Below, one piece after another: positions 1-5,621 of a DNA stretch of 8,929 nt. How positions within the stretch are numbered: the first letter of the stretch is position 1; each line of letters opens with the position of its first letter. The position numbers were made by a program, and so were the translations under genes. Below the pieces are notes generated by a model that worked only from the letters and a program-made list of their open reading frames with translations, searched no databases and was not told where the DNA came from. This DNA is from Bacteroidales bacterium (GTDB lineage Bacteria; Bacteroidota; Bacteroidia; Bacteroidales; UBA932), in the NCBI GenBank assembly GCA_017651785.1, contig JAGCCD010000167.1, positions 1 to 8,929 of the forward strand, read 5' to 3'.

Positions 1-617
1 GGGAGCATTATTGTGGCCTTGACCGTTGTGGCCGATATGAATGCGGACAGCACGAGGTTTATGACCAGGAAACTCCACAGCACCCCTTTGGCACTCTTGC
101 CGAACTTGATCACGAAGGCGAGGGCCAGGCGTTTTGCGAACTGCGTCTTGACCAGCATTGAGGCCAGTACGAAGCTCAGGATATTGAGCCACATCACGGG
201 GTGACCGAGCTGGGCGAGGGCCTCTTTCTGCGTGGTGACCCCGAACAGAACCACGCCCAGGATGAGGATGAGGGACGTGAGGTAGTTGGGGAGCGCTTCT
301 GTCATCCAGAGGATGAGACTGGCCACGAATATGGCCAGCATTGCGTAATTTGCCCGGATGAAGCCCTCCGGCCCCAGCACGTCCAGACGTTTCTGGGCGG
401 TTGCGGCCAGATGGATCGTGTCCAGGTTGTCTATGAAACCGATATGGCAGAACCAGCAAATCCACACGAAGGCAAGGATTGCCAGAGGGCCTCCCAGACG
501 CGCCATCCATACTTCGAATTTGGATTTCTGCATCTTGGGCAGTTTCTCCACCTTGTAGTTGTTCATGTCCAGCGGGTCGAACTGCTGTGCGGCCGACGGG
601 GTTTTAGGTTCTGCCAT
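1..617 (-). CDS. DASS/SLC13-family anion transporter, N-terminal part (3' end outside window)
   Basis: This is the N-terminal 205 residues of a membrane transporter; the rest lies beyond the left edge. A hydrophilic N-terminus of about 40 residues is followed by hydrophobic segments near 42-62, 91-104, 112-128, 141-156 and 179-194. The segment WMTEALPNYLTSLILILG (104-121) resembles the conserved TEA(I/L)P region of the divalent anion:sodium symporter (DASS, Na_sulph_symp) family, which moves dicarboxylates, sulfate or phosphate across the inner membrane. The window ends in FISATTVKATIMLP (193-206), where the family normally has its first SNT sodium-binding signature followed by a Pro. Here the Asn is missing and a Lys (200) sits nearby. 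The start is the ATG at 617, 24 bases after the stop of the CYTH gene, so it is probably the last visible gene of a five-gene operon. Family assignment is fairly sure; the substrate is unknown. Confidence 0.75.
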   Translation of the reverse strand, partial: MAEPKTPSAAQQFDPLDMNNYKVEKLPKMQKSKFEVWMARLGGPLAILAFVWICWFCHIGFIDNLDTIHLAATAQKRLDVLGPEGFIRANYAMLAIFVASLILWMTEALPNYLTSLILILGVVLFGVTTQKEALAQLGHPVMWLNILSFVLASMLVKTQFAKRLALAFVIKFGKSAKGVLWSFLVINLVLSAFISATTVKATIML

Positions 618-641
618 ATCCGGGTTCAATTTAAAGGAAAA

Positions 642-1118
642 CTATTTCCAGTTCTTGTAGGGGTTCTTCATAAGCATGGAGTTGAAGTACTTGGGATCTC
701 CGGTTACTTCTTCTCCAAGCCAGGCGGGTTTGTCGAAGGGCTCGTTCTCGTCTGCGAGCTCGACTTCTGCCACTGTGAGGCCGTCGTTGTCGCCGTAGAA
801 CTCGTCCACTTCCCAGACGTGCTTGCCGTCGGTGTTCTTGACAAGATAGCGGGTCTTGTCTATCACGCCGGGCTCTGCGAGGTCCAGGAGGGCTTTTACG
901 TCCTCTACGGGGATTTCTTTCTCCCACTCGAAGCGGGCGGCGCCGGAGGCGTTGCCTATGCCCTTCACGGTGATGAATCCCTTCTCTCCCTTCACGCGGA
1001 TGCGCACGGTGCGCTCGGGCACGCTGGAAAGGTAGCCCTGGGTGATGCGGGTGGCCTTGAAAGCCTCGGGCTTGAAGTCACCTTTCACCAAAAACTTTTT
1101 CTCGATTTCCTGTGCCAT
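642..1118 (-). CDS. CYTH-domain triphosphate tunnel metalloenzyme (probable inorganic triphosphatase)
   Basis: This 158-residue cytoplasmic protein is a single CYTH domain. The N-terminus EIEKKFLV (4-11) carries the ExExK signature (E4, E6, K8) that gives the fold its metal-binding edge. Other expected tunnel residues are visible: R39 and R41 in TVRIRVKG, K52 in ITVKG, E64/E66/E68 in RFEWEKEI, K88 and R90 in DKTRYLV, E103 and D105 in WEVDEF, and E118/E120 in VAEVEL. The C-terminal WLGEEVTGDPKYFN resembles the end of short bacterial triphosphate tunnel enzymes such as Nitrosomonas europaea NeuTTM, which has about the same length and hydrolyses inorganic tripolyphosphate with Mg2+. The likely reaction is therefore PPPi to PPi plus Pi; adenylate cyclase or another triphosphate substrate is less likely for this short form. 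The ATG lies three bases after the stop of the upstream CYTH-like gene, indicating translational coupling. Confidence 0.88.
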   Translation of the reverse strand: MAQEIEKKFLVKGDFKPEAFKATRITQGYLSSVPERTVRIRVKGEKGFITVKGIGNASGAARFEWEKEIPVEDVKALLDLAEPGVIDKTRYLVKNTDGKHVWEVDEFYGDNDGLTVAEVELADENEPFDKPAWLGEEVTGDPKYFNSMLMKNPYKNWK

Positions 1119-1121
1119 TGC

Positions 1122-1760
1122 CTACTCGTTTGCTAAGGGTTTGTCGCTCATGCCGATGACGCGCTTGATGGCCTGGAGGTAGTTGATGTTCTCTACGCCC
1201 TCAAGACCGCAGTCGGCCACGGTTTTCTTGATGTCCTCTATCTCCGTTGACTCGGAGTTGATGGTGACTACCTTGGCGCCGTTTATGAGCACGTTGCCAA
1301 CCTCGCAGATGGTGTTGTTTACCATGTAGCCGAAACGCTGCTTGTGCACGCGTACCGCCGCCAGGTCGGGATTTGCCTTCACCATTGCGATAAACTCGTC
1401 AAAGGTGTAGGTGTCCTTGTCCAGCTTGGGCATTTCTACCATAAAAGCGGGGAAGACCTCTTTTTCAAGCACCTCGCGGCTGATGGGGAACTCTCCCTTC
1501 ATTAGGGGGTTCCACTGCTCGAAGCCGTCAACGGTCTGGACATAGGTCTTGATGTCCATCTTGCCGTCGCGGATCTTGGTGTTGTTGATGTCGTTCTTTG
1601 CGGAGATGATGTAGATCTCGTCGCTCTGGCGCTCCCACACTTTCTCGGGCACGGGGACGCTGAGGCGTGCCATACGCTTGTGGGCGTTGCAGAAGCACTG
1701 GCCGAAGCTGCGGAATTCGAAGCGGGGCTTGCTCTGTTCGCCGATTTTAAGTTCTGCCAT
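1122..1760 (-). CDS. Divergent CYTH-like protein, function unknown
   Basis: This 212-residue protein has no signal peptide or membrane segment. Its layout recalls the CYTH/triphosphate-tunnel fold. An N-terminal strand PRFEFRSFG (12-20) stands where ExExK would be. A long strand pair, EIYIISAK then KIRDGKMDIK (62-71), has the R...K pattern of the tunnel, followed by FPISREVLEKEVFP. Next come VRVHKQRFGYMV (136-147, K140 and R142) and ICEVGNVLINGAKVVTINSES (151-171) with acidic ends. The last part, LEGVENINYLQAIKRVIG, resembles the usual C-terminal helix after the final acidic strand. The canonical first motif is degenerate, with only E15 and R17, so activity is uncertain; it could be a binding or regulatory protein, or an enzyme with altered specificity. 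It lies six bases after the lipoprotein gene and three before the canonical CYTH gene. The CYTH assignment rests on reading the pattern by eye. Confidence 0.6.
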   Translation of the reverse strand: MAELKIGEQSKPRFEFRSFGQCFCNAHKRMARLSVPVPEKVWERQSDEIYIISAKNDINNTKIRDGKMDIKTYVQTVDGFEQWNPLMKGEFPISREVLEKEVFPAFMVEMPKLDKDTYTFDEFIAMVKANPDLAAVRVHKQRFGYMVNNTICEVGNVLINGAKVVTINSESTEIEDIKKTVADCGLEGVENINYLQAIKRVIGMSDKPLANE

Positions 1761-1766
1761 GGCCGG

Positions 1767-2402
1767 TTATTCTGCTACGTCCTTGATGTCGCCGATAACG
1801 GTGGCTCCCTTGTTGGTGGCGCCAATGGTGATGGAAAGCTCCTTCCACTCTTTCTTAGCGTCCTCGGTGCGGGCGAAGGATCCTTCTGCGGTGGGAAGCG
1901 CAATTTCAGTATTGCCTGCCTTGGTCCAGCCGCGGTCGAAAGTATCAAGCACATTGCCGTCCTTGTCTTTCAGGACAAGGAGGAGGGATTTACTGGGGGA
2001 GAAGCTGTCGAGCGCCTTTGCGTTTGCCACATCCGTTATTTCGTCGAACTCCTTCTTGGAGGTGATTACCCAGAAGCCCTTGGAGGGAATGCTGTTGCCT
2101 GCCTCACCTGTCCATGTGGCGGTCTCTGCCTCATTCTTGAAGACGGATACGCCCTCGAGGTCTATTGCTGCGGAAGTGGGGTTGTAAAGCTCTATGCTCT
2201 TGTAACCAACCACGCCGCAGACCTCGTTGATGCACAGGGTTGCCATAAGGTCGTCGGAAGTCTGTCCGCCGGGGTTGTCGGGAGTGGGGTCGGTCTGTTC
2301 CTCGGGATCTTTGGAATCGTCGGGTTTAATCACTTCGGGGTCTTTGTTGCAGGCCACGAATGCCATAGCGGCTGCAATGGCGAAGAATGCTAACTTTTTC
2401 AT
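1767..2402 (-). CDS. Lipoprotein with lamin-tail domain (LTD)
   Basis: This 211-residue protein begins with a lipoprotein signal, a Lys-rich n-region, a hydrophobic stretch and a lipobox ending FVAC (C18). The residues after the cysteine, NKDPE, are acidic in the manner of Bacteroidota lipoproteins exported to the cell surface. A Pro/Asp/Glu/Thr-rich linker spans about 19-50. The rest fits an LTD (lamin tail) immunoglobulin-like beta-sandwich: INEVCG (58-63), then SIELYNPTSAAIDLEGVSV (69-87), the characteristic 'element of structure that joins, Asn-Pro, then D-L-x-G' segment, and later strands with SIPSKGFWVITS and KSLLLVLKDKDGNVLD. LTDs usually occur with nucleases, phosphatases or adhesins; here the domain stands alone. 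The gene lies 26 bases after the porin gene and six before the next one, so it is probably co-transcribed. It may act as a binding or scaffold partner at the outer membrane. Confidence 0.8.
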   Translation of the reverse strand: MKKLAFFAIAAAMAFVACNKDPEVIKPDDSKDPEEQTDPTPDNPGGQTSDDLMATLCINEVCGVVGYKSIELYNPTSAAIDLEGVSVFKNEAETATWTGEAGNSIPSKGFWVITSKKEFDEITDVANAKALDSFSPSKSLLLVLKDKDGNVLDTFDRGWTKAGNTEIALPTAEGSFARTEDAKKEWKELSITIGATNKGATVIGDIKDVAE

Positions 2403-2428
2403 GATGAATGATTTATTAAGTGATTTGA

Positions 2429-3796
2429 TTAAAAGTCAATCTCGAATCTCATTGCTACCATCTGGTAGTCTACACCTGCTGCTCCAACGGTCTTGTAGGG
2501 ATCTTTGGTGGGCTTGCCGGCGGAGTCAAGTCCGCAGTAGAACTTGTTGCCCTTACCGGATGAGAAGCGGTCGTTGTCGTTGTACTGCCAGTTGATCTGG
2601 ACCTTTACGTGGTCGTTTATGTAGTAGTTGATGCCGGCCGAATATGCCATACAGGAACCGCCCATGATCTTCTGGTCTGCGGCTGCGAGGGCACGGTCTG
2701 CATTGAGGTCTACATATTCAATGCGTCCGCAAAGCTCTATGTCGCCCCATTTCTGGCCCCTCTTGACGCGGGTGAACTTGGCTCCTGCGCCGTCGTAGCG
2801 CTGGGTGCCGCCGAACAGGAGGTAACCGGCCTGTACATACCATCCGCCGAACTGCTTGGTGCCGGCATTTTCGGGAAGGAAGCTGGTGTTGGCCATATAG
2901 ACAGCCTCTGCGCGAAGGCCTCTCCAATAACCGGCCAACTCGCCGGTGTATAGGAGGTTATGGTCGAATGCGAAGTCTCCGGTGTCTACGTATTTCTTGC
3001 GGTTGATAGAGGTGGAGTTACGGGTGCTGAAGCGTGCCTTGCCGAAAGTCTCGTCCGAGGTTTTGGGGTTGCGGTAGGAGACGGCGCCGCCGATGTGGAG
3101 GCCCCAGTTGTCTTTATTCCAGCCGGGCTGGTAAACGGCCTTGAAGGTATAGGAAAGACCCTCGTCCGGACCTTTGCCTTTGCTGGACTCTTCTACGTAG
3201 CCGCGCTCTTCTGCGCCTGCGATTACCTGGGCGTGTACGCCGAGGTTGAGGAAAATGCCCTTGTTGTAGTAGTTGGCATTGAATCCCAAGGAACGTGAAG
3301 GTGCCAGGGCAGAGCAGACCATAGGCCTTTCAATGAACTGGAGGTAACGTGATGAGTTGTTTCTCTGAAGGGAGAAGATCTCTTTGAAGTTACCGACCTG
3401 GAACTGGAAGTGCTCCAGACCCGTGTAGCGGATGATGGCGTCCTTGAGCTCGAATTCGCCGTCGGCCATATCCATATCCACTTCACCGTACCAGTCTTTG
3501 TTGATCTGGGTCTTGACGGCGAAACGGGCGCGGCGTACGGAGAAACCGTTGCTTATGCCATCCGCCCACTCGGGCTCGCCGAAGAAGACTGCGCCGTCTG
3601 TCTGGACGCGGTTGTCGAGCCAGATCTTGTAACCGGAGTCTGATTTTGAGCGGAGTACCAGGATACCGTCCTGAGCCTCGGCCACCAGGGGATCTATGTC
3701 CACTTTTACGCCGTACTGGTTGTACTGCTCTTCCTGTGCATTGAGCGCCGATGCGGTGAACAGCGCCAACACAATGGTCAATAGAGTTTTACGCAT
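2429..3796 (-). CDS. Outer-membrane porin, Porin_O_P (phosphate-selective type)
   Basis: This 455-residue beta-barrel protein has a Sec signal peptide, hydrophobic from about 4 to 18, with likely cleavage at ALNA|Q. The early mature part, DGILVLRSKSDSGYKIWLDNRVQTDGAVFF, followed by SVRRARFAVKTQINKDWYGEVDMDMADGEFELKDAIIRYTG, matches the start of the OprP/OprO-like Porin_O_P family (PF07396) with its RRAR segment and acidic DMDMADG turn. Alternating aromatic strands continue through the chain and it ends in MRFEIDF, with the terminal Phe needed for barrel assembly. The family forms trimeric anion channels; specificity for phosphate is known for Pseudomonas members but cannot be assumed for Bacteroidota homologues. 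It is the first gene of the minus-strand operon, with a promoter about 60 bases upstream. The start is ATG at 3796, which places the signal peptide correctly. Confidence 0.88.
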   Translation of the reverse strand: MRKTLLTIVLALFTASALNAQEEQYNQYGVKVDIDPLVAEAQDGILVLRSKSDSGYKIWLDNRVQTDGAVFFGEPEWADGISNGFSVRRARFAVKTQINKDWYGEVDMDMADGEFELKDAIIRYTGLEHFQFQVGNFKEIFSLQRNNSSRYLQFIERPMVCSALAPSRSLGFNANYYNKGIFLNLGVHAQVIAGAEERGYVEESSKGKGPDEGLSYTFKAVYQPGWNKDNWGLHIGGAVSYRNPKTSDETFGKARFSTRNSTSINRKKYVDTGDFAFDHNLLYTGELAGYWRGLRAEAVYMANTSFLPENAGTKQFGGWYVQAGYLLFGGTQRYDGAGAKFTRVKRGQKWGDIELCGRIEYVDLNADRALAAADQKIMGGSCMAYSAGINYYINDHVKVQINWQYNDNDRFSSGKGNKFYCGLDSAGKPTKDPYKTVGAAGVDYQMVAMRFEIDF

Positions 3797-3853
3797 AAAT
3801 AAAAGGTTTTATGAATTGGTTCTTTTAAGCGTTAAAAATGTGTATATTAAATG

Positions 3854-3885
3854 TAAAGATATACCATTAAATCTAAAAATACAAT
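3854..3885 (-). promoter_or_regulatory. Probable promoter of the porin operon
   Basis: Read on the minus strand, TATCTTTA (3861-3854) matches the Bacteroidota -7 consensus TAnnTTTG in all but the last base. An ATTG (3885-3882), close to the TTTG -33 element, lies 20 bases upstream. Predicted transcription would begin near 3845-3850, giving a leader of roughly 50 bases before the porin ATG at 3796. The surrounding 122-base intergenic region is strongly AT-rich, unlike the genes. Confidence 0.5.
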
Positions 3886-3906
3886 AAAAGCTGCCTAAAA
3901 AATGAT

Positions 3907-3914
3907 TAACTTTG
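3907..3914 (+). promoter_or_regulatory. -7 element of the mscS-type gene (possible leaderless mRNA)
   Basis: TAACTTTG is an exact match to the Bacteroidota -7 consensus TAnnTTTG. It ends only four bases before the ATG at 3919. Transcription normally begins a few bases past this box, so the mRNA would begin at or within a base or two of the start codon. No clear TTTG -33 element is seen at the expected 19-21 base distance, so the promoter is not certain. Confidence 0.5.
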
Positions 3915-3918
3915 CCCC

Positions 3919-4845
3919 ATGTTACTTCAGACACCCGTCATACCCGCAGAAGAATACGTCAGCAAGGTAGACTCCGTAAAAAAGGCCGCAGACAGTTTTG
4001 CCGAGGCCCTGGCCACGGATCCGTCTGCCGCTTTGCACCAGCTAGGAACAGACCTCATACAGTTCGGCCTCAAGCTCCTGCTGGCCATTATTATTTATAT
4101 AATTGGAATATGGCTCATCAGGCTCGCCAAGAAGGCGCTCCGCAAGCTCTTCGAGTCCCGCAATACGGATAAAACCGTTGCCTCATTCGTCTCAAGCTTT
4201 ACTTCGGTAGTGCTTACTATCGCGCTGATAGTCATTACAATAAGCACGCTGGGAATCAATACTACCTCCATCGCGGCCCTGCTTGCCGGCGGCGGCGTGG
4301 CGCTTGGTATGGCGCTGAGCGGCACCCTTCAGAATTTCTCCGGCGGCCTTCTAATCCTGGCCTTCAAACCCTTCAAGGTGGGAGACTTCATTGAGGCGCA
4401 GGGCTACGCGGGAACCGTTACTGAGATGTCCATCGTGAGCACCCGCCTCACGCTGCCCGATAACCGCAGCGTCACCATTCCCCACGGCCCTCTGGCAAAC
4501 GGCAATATCAACAACTACACCCGCAACCCTCTCCGCCGTCTGGATTGGACAGTGAGCCTTGAGTACGGCACAGACGCCGACGCCTGCGAGGCCAAGCTGG
4601 TTGAGCTTGCAAAGGCAGACCCCCGCATCCTGGATTCATCAACCCCCGGCGCCTCAGATCCCTTTGCGTCCGTTAAGGAGCTTGGAGACAGCGCCGTGGT
4701 GTTCCTCCTTCGCGCCTGGGTTCGAAGGGACGACTACTGGGACGTGAACTTCAGCATCAACGACGCCATTTACAAGGAGTTGCCCCAGGCGGGCTTCAAG
4801 TTCCCGTTCCCCCAGCTGGATATCCACTTCAAGCAAGCTTCTTAG
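3919..4845 (+). CDS. mscS: Small-conductance mechanosensitive channel, MscS family
   Basis: This 308-residue inner-membrane protein opens under membrane tension to release solutes during hypoosmotic shock. Predicted membrane helices are TM1 about 50-68 (LKLLLAIIIYIIGIWLI), TM2 about 90-110, and pore-lining TM3 from about 116. The Gly/Ala-rich packing face GGGVALGMALSG (124-135) leads into FSGGLLILAFKPFKVGDFI (140-158), the most conserved part of the family. A cytoplasmic beta/alpha-beta vestibule follows, ending in FPFPQLDIHF (295-304), the usual MscS C-terminal motif. Length is close to E. coli MscS (286) with a longer, charged N-terminal segment of about 45 residues. The ATG at 3919 is the only early Met, and an upstream extension would run through the -7 box; a downstream TTG start remains possible because the N-terminus is not conserved. 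It is transcribed alone, divergent from the porin operon and convergent with the superoxide dismutase. Confidence 0.9.
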   Translation: MLLQTPVIPAEEYVSKVDSVKKAADSFAEALATDPSAALHQLGTDLIQFGLKLLLAIIIYIIGIWLIRLAKKALRKLFESRNTDKTVASFVSSFTSVVLTIALIVITISTLGINTTSIAALLAGGGVALGMALSGTLQNFSGGLLILAFKPFKVGDFIEAQGYAGTVTEMSIVSTRLTLPDNRSVTIPHGPLANGNINNYTRNPLRRLDWTVSLEYGTDADACEAKLVELAKADPRILDSSTPGASDPFASVKELGDSAVVFLLRAWVRRDDYWDVNFSINDAIYKELPQAGFKFPFPQLDIHFKQAS

Positions 4846-4853
4846 AAACAAAA

Positions 4854-4876
4854 AATGCCGGTTGTCCGCCGGCATT
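4854..4876. terminator. Bidirectional rho-independent terminator
   Basis: A perfect 8-bp stem, AATGCCGG (4854-4861) with CCGGCATT (4869-4876), encloses a 7-base loop. On the minus strand it is followed directly by a T-run (complement of the A-run at 4848-4855), serving the superoxide dismutase gene, whose stop is at 4897. On the plus strand it is followed by TCATTGTTTTATTT, a weaker U-tract, serving the MscS gene, whose stop is at 4845. Confidence 0.85.
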
Positions 4877-4896
4877 CATTGTTTTATTTAACGATC

Positions 4897-5490
4897 TTAT
4901 TTGCAGTAACGCGCTGCTACCACGTCCCAGTCTACGATCTCCCAAAGGGCTGCGAGGTGGGCGGGACGGCGGTTCTGGTAGTCAAGGTAGTAGGCGTGCT
5001 CCCACACGTCGAAGGTGAGGAGGGGATTGAGGCCGCGGCGCACGGGGTTGCAGGCGTTGGGCTCCTGGGTAATTACCAGCTTGCCGTCCGGCTCTGCCGA
5101 GAGCCATACCCAGCCGGAGCCGAAGAGGCCGGCGCCTTTCTTCTCGAACTCTTCCTTGAAGGCGTCAAAGGAGCCGAAGTCCCTCTCAATAGCGCTCAGG
5201 AGTACTCCTGTGGGGGTGGAGGGATTGCCTGCGGGCTTGAACTGGGTGAAGTAGAGGGTGTGGTTGAGGACCTGGCCGGCGTTGTTGTGCAGGCCACCCT
5301 CCGCTATGCGTACGATGTCCTCAAGCGAACGGTCTTCAAGGCCGCTGCCGGGAAGGGCGGCATTGAGGTTGTTGATGTAGGCGGCGAGGTGTTTGCCGTA
5401 GTGGTAAGCGATTGTTTCTGCGCTGATTACGGGCGCAAGCGCATCCTGCGCATAGGGCAGGACGACGGGGGAGAATGTATTGTTTGCCAT
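4897..5490 (-). CDS. sodB: Superoxide dismutase [Fe/Mn]
   Basis: This 197-residue cytosolic enzyme dismutates superoxide to oxygen and hydrogen peroxide. Metal ligands are recognised by alignment to E. coli SodB: H30 in IAYHYGKH, H77 in LNHTLYF, and D161 and H165 in DVWEHAYYLDYQNRRP. Gly72-Gln73 in NNAGQVLNH is the second-sphere pattern seen in Bacteroides-type enzymes, some of which work with either iron or manganese, so metal use cannot be assigned from sequence alone. FGSGWVWL (123-130) is the conserved core of the C-terminal domain. No signal peptide is present. I chose the ATG at 5490; an in-frame TTG at 5511 would add seven basic residues but lies inside the probable -7 box. The gene appears monocistronic, bounded by a hairpin terminator downstream and a palindrome at its start. 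Confidence 0.95.
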   Translation of the reverse strand: MANNTFSPVVLPYAQDALAPVISAETIAYHYGKHLAAYINNLNAALPGSGLEDRSLEDIVRIAEGGLHNNAGQVLNHTLYFTQFKPAGNPSTPTGVLLSAIERDFGSFDAFKEEFEKKGAGLFGSGWVWLSAEPDGKLVITQEPNACNPVRRGLNPLLTFDVWEHAYYLDYQNRRPAHLAALWEIVDWDVVAARYCK

Positions 5491-5497
5491 GGTTAAC

Positions 5498-5511
5498 TTG
5501 CGTTTACGCAA
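5498..5511. repeat. 14-base palindrome at the sodB transcription start (candidate operator)
   Basis: TTGCGT (5498-5503) and ACGCAA (5506-5511) are perfect inverted arms around a TT spacer. The palindrome overlaps the inner three bases of the sodB -7 box and covers the predicted transcription start, eight bases before the ATG. This is a position where a repressor could block transcription, or a small 5' hairpin could form in the mRNA. Confidence 0.5.
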
Positions 5512-5516
5512 ATATA
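5509..5516 (-). promoter_or_regulatory. -7 element of sodB promoter
   Basis: On the minus strand TATATTTG matches the Bacteroidota consensus TAnnTTTG exactly. The ATG is at 5490, 18 bases downstream of the box, so the leader would be only about 12-15 bases. No convincing TTTG is found at the -33 position; the region there is GC-rich (GGGCCAAG), which may mean that an activator or another element is used. Confidence 0.55.
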
Positions 5517-5556
5517 CCTATAATTCCCATATCTTGGCCCGGATGTTGAAATGTTA

Positions 5557-5587
5557 TTTGCGTTTTTTTCGTTTTTTACTACATTTG
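5557..5587 (+). promoter_or_regulatory. Promoter of the beta-helix protein gene
   Basis: A TTTG -33 element (5557-5560) and a TACATTTG -7 element (5580-5587) are separated by 19 bases, the optimal Bacteroidota arrangement. The spacer is very T-rich. The predicted start near 5592-5595 gives a leader of about 28 bases before the ATG at 5622. It is divergent from the sodB promoter, about 65 bases away. Confidence 0.75.
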
Positions 5588-5621
5588 TGGAACATAGAAA
5601 CTAACACCAAAACATAAAGGC

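Noticed and set aside
201..1136. Long plus-strand open frame of 311 codons opposite the DASS and CYTH genes
   Set aside because: It is antisense to two genes with clear family motifs and its translation is low-complexity in His, Cys, Gly and Val with no recognisable domain, as expected from a high-GC shadow frame.
4855..5496. Plus-strand open frame of 213 codons opposite sodB
   Set aside because: sodB is certain from its metal ligands, and the plus frame starts inside the terminator hairpin.
5491..5511. TTG start at 5511 for sodB, adding MRKRKLT
   Set aside because: The codon lies in the TATATTTG -7 box and would not be on the mRNA. The ATG at 5490 gives the usual N-terminus for the family.
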